The translations under genes and the position numbers were made by a program. A stretch of 64,000 nt of DNA from Rhineura floridana (Eukaryota; Chordata; Lepidosauria; Squamata; Rhineuridae): contig NC_084480.1 in the NCBI RefSeq assembly GCF_030035675.1, positions 134,366,738 to 134,430,737 of the forward strand. The letters are read 5' to 3'. Each line of letters begins with the position of its first letter. Position 1 is the stretch's first letter. Positions 33,424-45,790 of the stretch are shown here, one piece after another. A model generated the notes under the pieces. It saw only the letters and a list, made by a program, of their open reading frames with translations. It did not search any database and was not told the origin of the DNA.

Positions 33424-34354
33424 GGTTTTGTTAACATAGCTTTTCTTTTGTGTTTCAGACACCTTTTCTTTTGTGTTTTGTGTATTATACAGCCACACAA
33501 AAAACATGTGCTGAGCAGAAAACTTAACAGATTATGACCACCTGCACAGCTTTCTGAGCAGGAACTCCCATACCAAAATTTCACTTTAGGATAAATTTGA
33601 ATCCCAGTAGGAGACAAATGATGCATAAATGGAGGTACAAATATTGGGCTTATTATCGGAGGGTGGTGGTAGTGAAATTCTGGTATTCTGCTACATGAAT
33701 AGAGAAAGAATTGGCAAAAAGACACAAACCATTCTTTACTTAATATTTATTATTTTATTTAGTAGAAACATTTAACTTTCTTGATTGTCCCCCAGCTCAT
33801 TTTCATTAGTAATATAAGCTTCTGAACTCTAACATACTCTGGATTTCCATGGATACTGCATAATGAGGAGAGGAGCCCCCAGTATAAGACTCATGAACAA
33901 AATCTTTTCACTTATATTCTATTTTAAAACATGTAAGAAAGTATATAACAAAAGTTATACCTAGTGACCAGTTACATGAATCCTTAGGCTACTTTTTTCT
34001 TTGGATATGCACATAATTCATATTCATATAGATGTATCTCAAAGTTAGAATATACCCAAAATTATATTTTGCCTTTAGCTAATTCATGGGCTGTAGCTGC
34101 CTTTGAACTTGCTGTTCCATTTTAAAACTGGCAGTCAGAATTAATTTGGGTATCAAGTACTTGCTGATTTCAGCATTTGTAATATATATTTCTGCTGCAA
34201 GAATAACTTTTAATTATTAACTCTATTTCAGGACTGGAAAATGTTCTGTTCCGCTTGAATCTTCCTTTTGCTTTTATTATGCTCTCCCACTCTGCACCCC
34301 ATAACATTTCTCCCCCCTTCAAATAAAAATTGCCATGTTGGATTAGACCAGTCG
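33424..34354. other. Intergenic, nothing recognised
   Basis: AT-rich. The frame at 33360-33725 (minus) is without a recognisable domain. Confidence 0.5.
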
Positions 34355-34478
34355 AATGACCAACCTGGTTTGGACTACAGTTCCCATTAACCATCGGCTG
34401 TGCTGGCTGAGACTGATGGAAGTTGTAGTCTAAAATATCTGGAGGGCACCAGGTTGGAGAAGGCTGAATTGCATTAAA
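34355..34478. mobile_element. hAT-like palindromic MITE, family A variant
   Basis: 'ccaacctggtttggactaca' and the inverted 'ccaggttggagaaggctg', with a 'gctgtgctggctgagactga' centre. Confidence 0.65.
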
Positions 34479-34932
34479 GTCTAACATTTCTAAACATTGT
34501 TGGCGAGGTACCTCTAGAAGCAAAGAAGAGCCCAGAGTCCCTTGAATCAGATGAGGATTGCAACACAAAGTTTAACCCTTCCTGCAGGTTGTGTTCCTGA
34601 TTAAAATCAACCCTTTGAAATATCAGGCAGGGACTTTTCCTTTTTTATATTGTTGTTGTTGCTGCTGCTGCTGCTTTGGTAAAAAACCTGAGATGCTGGT
34701 ACTCATATATTGATAAAAATGCTGTGGGTGCCAGCAAATGATAGCTGCCATGGGCAGCAAAAAAAGAAAGAAAGAAAAAGAAAGAGGCACCGGTACTCCC
34801 TACCAGTAAGCACTGTCACAAAAAAGCTATTTGTATTACTATAGTATTAGTATAAACATCATATAACATCATGGGTGGGGAGTTTCCAGCCCACCACCCC
34901 CTGCCTTTGGAAGCCTCATAAGAAATTGCTGC

Positions 34933-35501
34933 TAGGGATGGGTGAGAATTTCGATACCATTTGCATTTCAAGCAGAATTTATCAAATTCGCACTTTCCAA
35001 AACAATATGAGAGCCGAAACACAGCCATCCTTTGAAATTTGCATTTATTAGAATTTTGCAGAGTTTGGAAAAGTTACTTTTTTAACCTACAACTCCCATC
35101 AGCCCCAGCCAGCATGGCCACTGGATTGGCCTGATGGGAGTTGTAGTTCAAAAAAGTAACTTTTCCAAGGTCTGGAATTTTGGAATGCAGTTTGCCAACG
35201 AAACAATATTTAGAAAAATGCATGTATTAGGGGAAAGTGTGCATAAAAATGAATATATGAGTGAAAATAACAGGCAAAAAGGCATGATGTGATGAGATAC
35301 GGCTTGGAAAAATGTGTACCTTTGTCAAAATGGCCAACAAAAATGTGTTAATTTGGAGACATTTTCACTAAAATGGTGGAGAATTTTAATGAGGGTTTAA
35401 AAAAAAACTCACAAATTGTTGCAGAAATGTAGAGAACTGAATTTAACATTGGAAAAATGAGAAATGGAGAGAACCGAAATGGACAGATCTTTCCATCCCT
35501 A
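34933..35501 (+). mobile_element. hAT-like non-autonomous element, family C, with nested family B
   Basis: Starts 'tagggatgggtgagaa' and ends 'tttccatcccta'. It is flanked by 'attgctgc' (34925-34932) and 'actgctgc' (35502-35509), 7 of 8. Removing the inserted family B element and one 8-bp duplication leaves about 445 bases, almost the same as the uninterrupted copy at 58504-58947 (444). Confidence 0.85.
35059..35174. mobile_element. hAT-like palindromic MITE, family B, 8-bp TSD
   Basis: Starts 'cagagtttggaaaagttac' and ends 'aacttttccaaggtctg'. It is flanked by perfect 'gaattttg' repeats at 35051-35058 and 35175-35182. Confidence 0.9.
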
Positions 35502-35689
35502 ACTGCTGCTGGAGTGGGGTGTTTCCAACTTGCCCATCACTCCCTGCCTTTGGAAGCCTTGTAAGAAGTCGGGCAGGAATGGGACTGCAAGTAACTTCAT
35601 GGATGGGGTGTTTCTAGGAGCAAAGTTGAAACTGTCTAATTCCCTTTCATGTTTGCTATATTGCCAGGAGGTGTAATGTTGCCTGCTAA

Positions 35690-35900
35690 GAGATGTAATG
35701 CTGTTATATTTATAGTATTGAAAAGGGTTTTGTGTTTGCTGTGATATTTGCTTTATTATTTTTGTTATGAAATTGTTGTTATTGCTGTTCACTTAGATGT
35801 AAGCCACTTTAAGCACATTTTTTGTGGAAAGGCGGCATGCAAATAAAGCGATGATAATGAGGATGAGGATGAATTATGAGGATGAGGATGATGATTACCC
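35690..35900 (+). mobile_element. L2/CR1-group LINE 3' UTR with GAT-rich tail
   Basis: 'gtaagccactttaagcacat' then 'ggaaaggcggcatgcaaata' and a (GATGAG)-like tail. No ORF2 remains. Confidence 0.6.
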
Positions 35901-35995
35901 AGCCTCCACCAGAAGGTTGTAGGGAAACAATATAAAATACAGGATGAAAAACAATTTAAGACAAGTATAAGTATTTTTTTACAAGCAAATTATTA

Positions 35996-36125
35996 TAGGG
36001 CCACTCTCCCAATGCTGCGGGACTACAACTCTGAGTCCCTGACTATTGGCCATGCTGCTTCAGACTAATGGGAGTTGGGAGTCCAGCAGCAGTATCAGGA
36101 GGGCCACATATTCCCCAGCTCTGCC
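35996..36125. mobile_element. hAT-like palindromic MITE, family A, decayed
   Basis: 'gggccactctcccaatgctg' with the inverted 'aggagggccacatattcccc' and a 'ttggccatgctgcttcagac' centre. Confidence 0.6.
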
Positions 36126-36504
36126 CAAGTCTGTCCAGCTGTGTGAGGGAATTTCTGAGTCCTGTTTTCCAGGGCCCCTCCCTCCCACCCAGCTGTAGGG
36201 AAAAAATGATCAAGAGAAATTTTGGATGCCAAGGGCCCTAACATGTAACCTGTCTATGCACTTGAGGGGAAGTGTTCATGAGAAATCCTGGAGAATTTCT
36301 TTTTAACACCAAGGAAGCCGAATGTCAAATAAACGATTTGAGTAGGGGAAATGGGGTAAAGGAGGAAAAAGGGAAGGCAACAGTCATACATGAAACAGGC
36401 TGGTAAATGATACCAATAAAGACAAAGCCTCACATATTTATGAAAATCACACATTTAGGGGGCAGATGGTTGTTTGGCCCAATCATGATATCGGTCACAT
36501 TCAC

Positions 36505-36670
36505 ACCATACATTTATTTCACTATTATTCTACTTTCAATAGTCATGGTTTCCCCTAAAGAATCCTGAGAAGTGTAATTTGTAAAGGGTGCTGAGAGTTG
36601 TTAGGAGATGCCTATTCCCCTCACACAGCAAAAATTCTCAGAGGACTCTGGGAAGAACCAAACCTGTGAG
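36505..36670. mobile_element. Palindromic MITE, family E
   Basis: 'tttatttcactattattcta' start, 'aaagaatcctgagaagtgta' and 'gactctgggaagaacc' arms. Confidence 0.65.
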
Positions 36671-36764
36671 TGGGGGAATACTAAGACACAGACATTTTAA
36701 ACAAATAAGGATGGGACTGGGGTTGATTGTGAAAGGATGGAAAATAAACAGTTACAAGGCTGGA

Positions 36765-37160
36765 TAAGGTGCTATGAAGGAAACAAAACATAATCTCAAC
36801 AAATGTCACCAAACTCTAAGACACAGAACTTGCAAAAGAGTTCTGCTTTTTAAGACTTCACCATCCCTCCCTCCAAGCACTGTGAATGGAGACTGGAGAG
36901 TGCCGGATTGGATAAAGCTCTCAATAAGCAAAGTCCAGCTCCCCCTCCCAATCTGGCATTCTCCTTGTATGGTGTTCCAGATATTACAACAGTTTGGAGA
37001 CAGTCTGACTAAGATTGTTTTGAGCCACAGATTTTGATTCAGGTTGACCCGGCCTGCTTGGTGGCTATTTGTGGTTGGCTCAACCTGATCCGGACTGGGC
37101 ACAAGCCAGTATGAATCGGCCCATGTAGGATTCAGACAAATCTGGTGCACAGTCCTACTA
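36765..37160 (+). repeat. Dispersed repeat H, copy 1
   Basis: Shares 'aaggaaacaaaacataa', 'ttttaagacttcaccatccc', 'gttttgagccacagat' and 'ggtgcacagtcct' with 55497-56200. It is non-coding and of unknown class. Confidence 0.7.
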
Positions 37161-37931
37161 GCTACTACATAGAATTAGATTTTTATTAGGGGGAGCATTA
37201 AAAAAGTCTTTCCATTTGATGTCTGAAGTGGTTTAACCCAGAATTCTACTTGTCATGTAGAACATTCTGTCTGTTATGTAGAATGTCTCTGAGACCAATA
37301 TATAAACAATTCACTCCTTCATATATTTCAACAGCAAAATTAACATGGTGCATGTGTGCTTTATGCCCATTCCATGAATATCTAAAATTAATTTTCCCCT
37401 TCAAATAATTCTTTCACCTACTCTGGAGAACTTCCTGTGCTCCTGAAACAAGCCTGGAAAATATACTTCATCTCTCTCTTTATTATCTCATTCCTTGATC
37501 CTGTAGTCACTCTTGAGGGTTGCTCTGTTAATGCAATGCTCTGTAGTGGAAGAAGCACTCTTGTATATATAAATTTCTGCTCATTATATGAGCCTATATG
37601 AAAAGGAAGAGCCAGGATTGATAACTGGTGCTTTCATGATAAGAAGTCAGTACAGAATGCAACCTGGAGGAAATTTAAGATAATATACTTTCCTCCTGCT
37701 TGAATTAATTATTAGAGGCAGAAAGGAGACATTTGATGTGCCTCTCATTGGGAGTACATTGTTCTGCCCATCAGGTTTAGGAGTAGTGCAATTATAGGCT
37801 TCCTCTAAATGCATGTGCAGATGGCCAGAGTCTGTTAAGTTTTGAGATTAGCAAATGATTTTTTGTGGCTGTATAATAAGGTTCTGAAACACAAAGGAAA
37901 AGCTTTGTTAACAAAATCAACATCATAGTCC
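37161..37931. other. Intergenic, nothing recognised
   Basis: AT-rich, no supported feature. Confidence 0.5.
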
Positions 37932-38066
37932 AAGGGTAAGGAACCGGTGGTCTTCCAGATGTTGTGGGACAACTCCTACCATCCTGATCCATTGGCCATG
38001 CTGGCTGAGACTGATGAATGTTGGAGTCAAACAACATGTGGAGGGCCACTGGATGCCCACCCCTGG
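37932..38066. mobile_element. hAT-like palindromic MITE, family A
   Basis: 'aaggaaccggtggtcttcca' and 'gtggagggccactggatgcc', with 'ccattggccatgctggctga' between. Confidence 0.7.
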
Positions 38067-38321
38067 TTTAGGCTATGGGACTCACAGAAAGTATTACTGC
38101 AAGTGGTTGCTCATGTGGTATTCTGAGTACCATCTGCCTCTCTCAAAAGGACTATCTTAGAAGTATGGAGCTGGTGAAGAAACTTTCCACACACCTATGT
38201 GGTTGCAGTGTTGCTCAAATGCAAGCAGGCAAATTATCTCCTTTCACTGGGACAGTTATGCTGGATCCTGTGCACTGCCACTTCAGCACAACAGAGTATA
38301 AGAGGTCCAGGGTGAAAGACA

Positions 38322-38430
38322 GAAATGGAGAACTTGTGGTCTTTGGATGTTGTGGGACTGCAGCTCTCATCACCCCTGGGATTGATGGGAGTTGTAGACT
38401 AACAACATCTGGAGGCCCACATGTTCCCTA
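38322..38430. mobile_element. hAT-like palindromic MITE, family A, shortened centre
   Basis: 'ggagaacttgtggtctttgg' and 'atctggaggcccacatgttc', with a compressed middle. Confidence 0.65.
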
Positions 38431-39639
38431 TCATTGCCACAGAAGTCAAATATTTACTTGGTGACAAATGGGAGAGGTACTGATAGTAGGGTTGCCAGGT
38501 CAGAAGCATCCCAAACCCTGAGATTTCAGGGGTGGGCCTTAGTGATGTCATGGAGCAGGTCCTAGTGATGTCATTAAGCATCAATCATAGTTGCTTGGAG
38601 CATACCACTCAAACAAACAAAAAATCTCTAATTGGAAATTAAGATAGTAATCTTAGCTAAATGAGAGTGTTCCCAGGTCCAACTGAAGTGACGGGATCAT
38701 TTCTTCTCATCTGCTTAGGGAGTCTGGGTAGGGAACATTGAATCTAGCCTACTTGCTTCTGGCAAAAAGGATTTAAGTGCCCTCAGGCCAGGCCAGTCAC
38801 TAGAAGACCATTTTAGGAAAAAGGGAGCCTAGTGTTCTAGAGATGGGAGCACACAGGAGTAAAGATGGATGCCCTGAAAGCTGCAATTCTAAGCACACTT
38901 AATAAGGGACCAAGCCCCATAGAACCCAATAAGACTTACTTCTGAGTAGATATGGTTAGGATTGTACTGTTGGTAAGGCTTGACTAAGGATCCTCTACAA
39001 TAATATCCAAATCAAAGGAGGGTTGGCAACCCCGTGCCTGGAATGCCCTGCCAGTCTTTTAACATGACAGCTCCAAACTTCTTTACAGATTTGACTGTTC
39101 GCTGCAGAGAGAAGTTTGGGAACTGAGTAAGAGTTAAGAAGATTCTCTACTCTTTCCTGCCCACCCTGTGGGCTGCTATAAACTCACTTTGACAGCCAAC
39201 CTAATTCCAGTGAGTAATAATTGACAGAAAAACACACACATGGTTTGGTCTACCTTCACAGGCAGTAACCTAGGAACAACAGCAATATAAGCCACACTTC
39301 CCAGTATGTGAATTCTCTTTTACAACTGTTGGGCAAGAAACAAACCATTATGCAAATAACAAGGTGCATCATCAGTGGGTTTAAGGAGGTTGAAATGATC
39401 ACATGAAACCACTGTTGTTGCCACTGTGGATGTAAGGGAGTGAGGTCAGAAGTAACTGAAATGCAAATAGAAAAACAAAAGACACTGATGATTTCCTAAA
39501 TGCAATACCATACCAACCACAACAAGATTCCTATGAATAAGGCAGAAAACTCAGCATCCACGACCAATCAGGTTTCCTAACCAAAACTAAAAAAAACATG
39601 GCAGCCAGTAAGCCAAGGTCGCAGAAATCCCCATGCAAC
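38431..39639. other. Intergenic with one short dispersed repeat
   Basis: The reverse complement of the 'cagaagtaag' block lies at about 38885-38970. Otherwise nothing is recognised. Confidence 0.5.
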
Positions 39640-40170
39640 ACAACCTGACCCGGCAGCTGCAGTTAGTGCAGAATGCTGTGGTATAATTGCTGACATGAAT
39701 GAGACCCAATCAACGCATAATACCTCTGCTTTAAAATCTGTACCAGGTCAGATTCAAGGTGTACTTTCCATGTTACAGGTTCCACATAGTACTTGTTCTG
39801 CTCTTGTAAGAAATAGTGTGGCATCATCTATGTGTTGGAACTTCCTGCCAATTGACATTAGGCAGGCATCTTCACTGGTTTTTTTTGGCACCTGCTAAAA
39901 ATATTTTTGTTTAGGTAAGCCAACCCAAGCATGTAGAAGCCATTATGCTTTTTATCCATTTTTAACTCATTGTTGGTTTTATTATTTTGAATTTTTTTAA
40001 ATACTTGTCTTCAACTGTTTTTGTCAATAATTTTATCATTTTAATTCTTTCTGTAAACCGCTTTGAGATTTTTTACAATAAAGTGGTATATAAATGTCAT
40101 AAATAAAATAAAATAAATAAAATTTTTGAAGCACATGAATAAATAAATAAAAATATTTGAAGCACATGAA
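39640..40170 (+). mobile_element. L2/CR1-group LINE 3' end, decayed
   Basis: 'ctgcagttagtgcagaatgc', 'gtcagattcaaggtgtac', 'tgttggaacttcctgcc' mark the end of ORF2. The 3' UTR ends 'aaagtggtatataaatgtc' and an (AAAT) tail. A unit with 'ttgaagcacatgaat' is duplicated in the tail at 40109-40170. Confidence 0.75.
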
Positions 40171-40315
40171 TCACACTACAGAATCATGGGAACTGTAAAG
40201 GTGATGGGAACAGTAACTGTGAGAGGAAAACTGCACAACACTTCCCAGGATTCTTTTGGGGAAGTCATGGGCTTTAAATGTGAGTTGGATGTGCTTTAAA
40301 TGTATTGTGTGGATC
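40171..40315. mobile_element. Palindromic MITE, family E
   Basis: 'cttcccaggattcttttggg' followed by 'gctttaaatgtattgtgtgg', reverse orientation to 52-200. Confidence 0.65.
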
Positions 40316-40385
40316 TACTTCATAAAGTTTGCCTGCATGTAAATCCTTTTAATTAATTTTTTAAAATGGAAATCAGCAAAAGTTT

Positions 40386-40500
40386 TTGCTGGGTGACCAT
40401 GGGCTACTCACCATCTCTCAGCCTAATCTGCCTCTCAGGATCAAAACAACAGAGGGGAACCATGACCACCCCAAGGAAGAAGAGCACACTTAAAATGTAG
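40386..40500 (+). mobile_element. SINE 3' body fragment
   Basis: 'gggtgaccatgggctactca', 'ctctcagcctaatctgcctc', 'ggggaaccatgaccacc' resemble the body of tRNA-derived squamate SINEs. The head is missing. Confidence 0.5.
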
Positions 40501-40628
40501 AGGAAATAATAATGTACAACCATAGTGCAAAATCAGATACTTATTGGGACATAGTATGAATAAATATTTATATGAGCCTGACTGTCAAAGATGTTTATTA
40601 TTTACACAACCTATAAAGATATTTATAG

Positions 40629-40690
40629 TGCAATCCCATGTATGTTTACTCAGAAGCAAATCCCAATGTATTCAATGGAGCTTACTCAAA
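40629..40690 (+). repeat. Short dispersed repeat ('tactcagaagca' block)
   Basis: The same block as 1138-1216, decayed. Confidence 0.5.
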
Positions 40691-40914
40691 CAGGGACACA
40701 TGCACAGAGTTGCAAGCTCAAGTGATAAGGATTTTTGCTCACCCAACCCAAAATTCAAAATCATGCCACTTTAAGCTGTTTTGCAACTGTTTATACTTGC
40801 TTTTATGGTAACTGGATTTTAAATGGATTCAGTGACACAAACCTGGCTTTTAGAAAGCCTCAGGGTGATCATATTGTATGTGTATGTGTGTGTATGCGTG
40901 TGTGTGTTTTAAAG

Positions 40915-41235
40915 AGAACAGTCATCTCTTTGAAGGGCTGTCAGAGGACAGTTCTCTTTTCGAAGCTGCCTTCTATTTGAAGGGCTGTTCAGACCAAATC
41001 TGATATAAAAATAAAGATGTGTAAGAAGAAAGTGCAGGGGCCTTGAAGATGCTCATTAACAGTTAGCACCTGGGCAGCAGGTTAAGCAGGCACACTAGTC
41101 ACCTGGTCACAGTCTTCACTAAGGTGAAATATATTGCATTTCTTTTTAAATTAGATAAATTATTTCTAGTTTTTCATCCGTGCATATATGCCCACCCTTT
41201 GTCCTTTTTGGCAGGGAGGCATTCCCTCTATTGTT
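40915..41235 (+). repeat. Dispersed repeat I, copy 1
   Basis: Shares 'agaggacagt', 'gccttgaag', 'gcacactagtcacctggtca' and 'tatatgcccaccctttg' with 54255-54575. Class unknown. A (TG)n run precedes it at 40878-40907. Confidence 0.6.
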
Positions 41236-42329
41236 TTTGGTGACGCAAAAGTGGCCACCCAACTTGACTTTGCTGCGCAGTTTTAATCTGCTTCTGGTGC
41301 CACTGCTAGGGTGACTAGGGGTAGTTTGGGACCTGCTGTTATCTATATGCTTGCTGTTTTGGTGTTATGTATTTATTCGTTGCATTTATATCCTGCCCAT
41401 CCTCCCAAAGGAGCCGAGGGTGGAGACCTCAATTATATTTTATTATGTATGGGCATTTTTTTCTCATGAGCGGCTGCATTTTTGGAAAAAGATAGGGGGC
41501 TATGCCATTGTTCTTGTTAACACCAAGATTTCCCTCCTCCACGCCATCCCCAATTGGGTCTCAGCAGTGCAAAATACTGAGATATCAGTAAAAATGCAAA
41601 GCACAGCACATGTTTTTGCAAACGCATTTAAACAATTAGTTCCCTGCCATACTTATGCCGCTGTACTCCGCTTTAAATATTTTAGCACTTTGCCATAGGG
41701 ACGCCTGCAACAAAAAGCCAAAGAGGCATTTCATTGGTCAGCTACTATGAATCCCTTCTGCCTCCAAACCCTGTGGAAAAATAGATTGTAGTCTGCATAT
41801 GCATCAGCCTGGGCAACTTTTCCAGGCCATTTCTCAGCGTGCTTGCTGTCCCTCTGCATGGAGAGCTCTATTTTTCTGGGCCATAAATAATTCTCATGAG
41901 ACCTAAATCCTTTGCCAACAAGCAAAGTGTGTTTTATTTTGGTCTCAGCTTTTTCCAGCTCTTCCTTCCCTCCTCTACCTTTTCAGGCAAGCGTCACTGA
42001 AAAACTGAAATAACAGCCACACTATCTACACCAGACTGTCACCCTACTTAATTTGCAAGTGTATACCATTGGAGCAACCTGAACTTGTATTTGAGTTTTT
42101 GATGACCTGAGCACTTGCTATTAATAACATATTCTGAACTGTTCCCCCCCCAACATTTTGATTCATAATAAATTTGTGGTATATAGTTGTATGTGGCATC
42201 ATTGAAATCGTTCCAATTTCTTAAATGCTTTTCTTACTAGATTGCAGTTTGTAATATTTTCTCCTGAACTCTTTTGACCTGAGTGCCACAGTGAAGGCCC
42301 TCTCATGTTACTGCATAATTCACCATTCC
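41236..42329. other. Intergenic, non-repetitive
   Basis: 41700-41990 has a balanced, non-repetitive composition. No domain is seen in the 115-codon frame at 41351-41698. Confidence 0.45.
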
Positions 42330-42515
42330 TGGGTGTGAACATCAGAAGCTGCCTTATACTAAATCAGGCCATTGGTCCATCTAGCCCAGTATTGTCTACA
42401 CTGACTGGCAGTGGCTCTCCAGGCACTACCTGGAGATGCCAGGGATTGAACTTGGGACCTTCTGCATGCAAGGGAGATGCTCTAGCACTGAGCTACTGCC
42501 CTTCCTACTGGTCTC
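42330..42515 (-). mobile_element. tRNA-derived SINE
   Basis: The minus strand reads 'gctcagtgctagagcatc' (box A), 'aagttcaatccctgg' (box B), 'gtagacaatactgggctag', 'ttagtataaggcagcttc'. It is near full length. Confidence 0.85.
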
Positions 42516-43422
42516 TGGGTCCATTTTTAGATCTTAAAGGACCATATGATGGTGGTAGTGGGGAATTGCTCAGAGTATCATTTCCCCCACCCACTCACTC
42601 ATGGAACACAAGGTTATATTTATTAAAATATAACAGCTTGGAGGAACTGCAGGAAAACCTAACCAATGAGATGAATTCAGAAAATACAGGCAGGTGAGGT
42701 TTTAACTAATTCTGGTAGGGAAGCATCCCCTGGGCATGTGCTTCAGCTGGTGGCTGTGTCTCCTCAGCAAAGGATGGGGAATAAATTATTCCATCCTTGC
42801 TAGGTGAGCCTTGGGTATGGGCCCAATGAGTCCACCCAGGCCTCGCTGTACTCCCATTCACCCAAAATGCACACCCTCAAGTCCCACCAGGCATAGAAGA
42901 CTGGCAGATCCCTAAAGGATGCCCTTAACCCAAAAATGCTTCAGTATAATTTTTTCTTCCCCACTTCCTCATCTGCTTGGATTCAATGCCCTGAAGGGCA
43001 ACCAACCACACCATTTCCCAAAGGCCAATCAAGTTAATCCCAGCAGTGTGAAGCCGGTGAAAAAGAAAAGATCCTTTGGCCAATTCAGGAATCCCCCCCA
43101 ATTCCAATTAGCCCCTTTTAACCAGCAACCCATACTGCATATAGGGAGGGAAGGCAGGTATAGCAGAAATGCCAAGGAGGAAGGCTTCAGGGAGGAGCTG
43201 ATGTATAAACCCTTCTCCAATTCCCTTCCCATTGGCCAAGCAGCCATCACATGTCCCTCTCCTCATCCCCCTTCTGTTGGAGCTACCACTTCCCAAGTCT
43301 TCATTGCAAAGGGAGGAGTGATGGCAAACCTGTCCCCAGAGGCTAGAATTGTGGTTTAGTGGGTCAAGCCTTTTCTGTGATAGCCTGGGGCTATGGGCAG
43401 GCCTCCCTGGTGAAGTGTAAGC
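42516..43422. other. Intergenic, unrecognised open frame
   Basis: A plus-strand frame of 146 codons (42919-43359) is open, but three minus-strand frames overlap it. It has no recognisable domain. I do not call a gene. Confidence 0.4.
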
Positions 43423-43538
43423 CAGAGCTTGGAAAAGTTACTTTTTTGAACTACAACTCCCATCAACCCCAGCCAGCATGGCCACTGGATTGGGCTGATG
43501 GGAGCTGTAGTTCAAAAAAGTAACTTTTCCAAGCTCTG
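43423..43538. mobile_element. hAT-like palindromic MITE, family B
   Basis: Starts 'cagagcttggaaaagttact' and ends 'aacttttccaagctctg'. It is well preserved at 116 bp, but the flanking 8-mers do not match. Confidence 0.85.
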
Positions 43539-44380
43539 AAACAATGTCCCCTTCATGAGTTTAATCCTGTTTAACCCTTCTAATGTCCTGTTTATCATGT
43601 CTCCTAGTGCATTGCAATAGGCAATGGAGCCTGGTGGCTCCGATGTCAGTGGGGCAGTGACTCCACTCTTGGTTTTAGTCTGAACTTTCAAGGAGCTGTC
43701 CAAGGTGATTCTCAGACTGATGCGGAAATGTGGAGACCTTAATGTAAGAGACAAACTGATACTGTCAGATTTGTCCATCTTGTCATTACTAGGAGGGTTC
43801 TCAATTCAGAACTTAAAAAAAATACTATGGTGATGGGGTAGGTAGCTTTGATCACTGGTACCAATGCATTGCTAGACTGTTGCCATCACAGAGCACTGCA
43901 TATGGAGTATGGAGGAGGCTGTGTTGGCCAGCAGATAGTGTGTGTTATCACAAGCTTCCTGTCTTTCAGTCTTCCATCTAGGTCTGCATCTTTCCTGATC
44001 CTTGCTTGGCACCATGTTCAAGTATGTACTGCTTCGGATAGCTTGTGATTTCCCATGTGAGCAAACCACACTTACTGTTCTGCGCTTTTCCCAACTCAAA
44101 CTGCTCTCGCTGCTACCATTAACTAGTTGCCTAGCCTCAGAGGGCTTGCTGCCAACTTCATGGCAAGTGAGAAGACACCAGTGATAGTCATGGTTAACAC
44201 ATTTTATTGTAAAGATTTTTCTGTATTGCAAATGCATGTTACTGAAATATATGAGAACAACATATATCTAAATTTTTGGTAAGAGAATGGTGCATGGAAT
44301 CTGGTTCCCATAGTTTAATCTACGGTTTGGATTCCAAGTCCCTATTAATTATAATGGTGTCAACCAGTTAACAAATCAAA
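43539..44380. other. Intergenic, nothing recognised
   Basis: A short stretch near 43720-43785 ('gatgcggaaatgtggaga', 'tgtcagatttgtccatc') may be the end of a family C copy. Confidence 0.4.
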
Positions 44381-45790
44381 CGTCATCATCGTCATCATCG
44401 TCGTCATCATCATCATCATCATCGTCATCATCATCATCATCAGTTTCTTGTTACCCAAAAGTCTCCAAGTGACTTACAACATTGTTAAAACCAAAACAGA
44501 TATATCACACCATAAAACCAAACAATAAAACAACAATCACCCCCATATAGCCACAGAAAGCTTTGGCAGCTCACTAATACACACAAAATCATATTAGTCT
44601 TTATCACATGCCTGGGAAAAGAGGTAAATCTTTATCTGGCATGGAAAATATGTCAATGAAAGTGCTAGGCAGACTGTATTCCTCATCTGTAATCCACAGA
44701 TGGGGAGCCACAACTGAAGAGGCCTTTTCCCTTGTCACCACCCTGAGCCTCTGTCAAAGGGGGTACCTAGAAAAGGCCTCAGAAGAAGATGTAGGGGTCT
44801 GAGTAGGTTCATATCGGGAGAGGCTTTCCAAAAGATATTAGGGTCCTGAGCCGTAAATAGCTTTATAGGCAAACCCAGAACTTTGAACTGGGCTTGGAAG
44901 CGTACAGGCAGGCCATATAACTGGAACAGAATTAGTATTATATGATCAGTTTGTCTTGAACCTGTGAACAAATGGGCAGCCACATTGTGCACTAACTGAA
45001 GCTTCCCAACTGTTTTCAAAGGCAGCACCACATAAAGCACATTGCAATGATCCAACATTAAGGTTATCAGAGCATAGATTACTGTAGCCAGGTTATCCCT
45101 GTCCAGATAGGTTTGAAGTTGGGCTACCAGCCTAAGCTGATGGAAGGCATTCTCTGCCACTGAGGCCACCTGTGCCTCAAGTGACAGCAATGGATCAGGA
45201 GAAACCCCAAACTATGAACTTGCTCCTTCAGTGGGATTGTGACGCCATCTAGAGCAGGCCGCACACCACTCAGCCAGTCAGAGGAACTACCCACCAACAG
45301 CATATCAGTCTTGTATGGATTAAGCTTCATTTTATTGGCCCTCATCCAGTCCATTATCACAACCAAGAACTGATTCAGCACACCCCTTGCCTCATCTGCA
45401 GAAGATGAAAAGGAGAAATTGCTGCATGTCATCAGCTTTGTAGTGACAACACACTCCAAAACTCCATATGACCCAACTCAATGTTTTCATGTAGATGTTA
45501 AACAGCATGAGGGACAGAACCAATCCCTGTGGTGACCCCATATTGGACAACCCATGGAGCTGAGCAATGTTCCTCAAGAAGCACCTTCCGGAGCTGGCCA
45601 GCCATGTAAGAAAAGAGCCACCACAATGCAGTGCCCTCAATACCCAACTCAGGCAGTCACCCCAGAAGAATCCCAAAGTCAATGGTACTGAAAGTCGCTG
45701 AAAGATCAAGGAGGATCCACAGATAAGAACTCAGTGCCTCTGTGACAACAGACATTGACTATGTGACAACTGTAGCCAAAGGAGGGCTGC
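44381..45790 (-). mobile_element. L2/CR1-group LINE, 5'-truncated, frameshifted
   Basis: On the minus strand 45392-45709 encodes the start of the RT core ('LGFFWGDCLSWVLRALHCGG'), 45124-45459 encodes 'MDWMRANKMKLNPYKTDML' and 44735-45190 encodes 'LMLDHCNVLYVVLPLKTVGK' and onward. The three frames overlap, so ORF2 is broken by frameshifts. The 3' UTR ends in an (ATG/ATC)n microsatellite at 44381-44442. Confidence 0.85.

Noticed and set aside
42919-43359. 146-codon plus-strand frame as a gene
   Set aside because: No domain, three overlapping opposite frames, no supporting signals.
44381-44442. CRISPR-like array of short repeats
   Set aside because: It is a trinucleotide microsatellite (ATC/GTC) at a LINE tail with no spacers, in a vertebrate genome.
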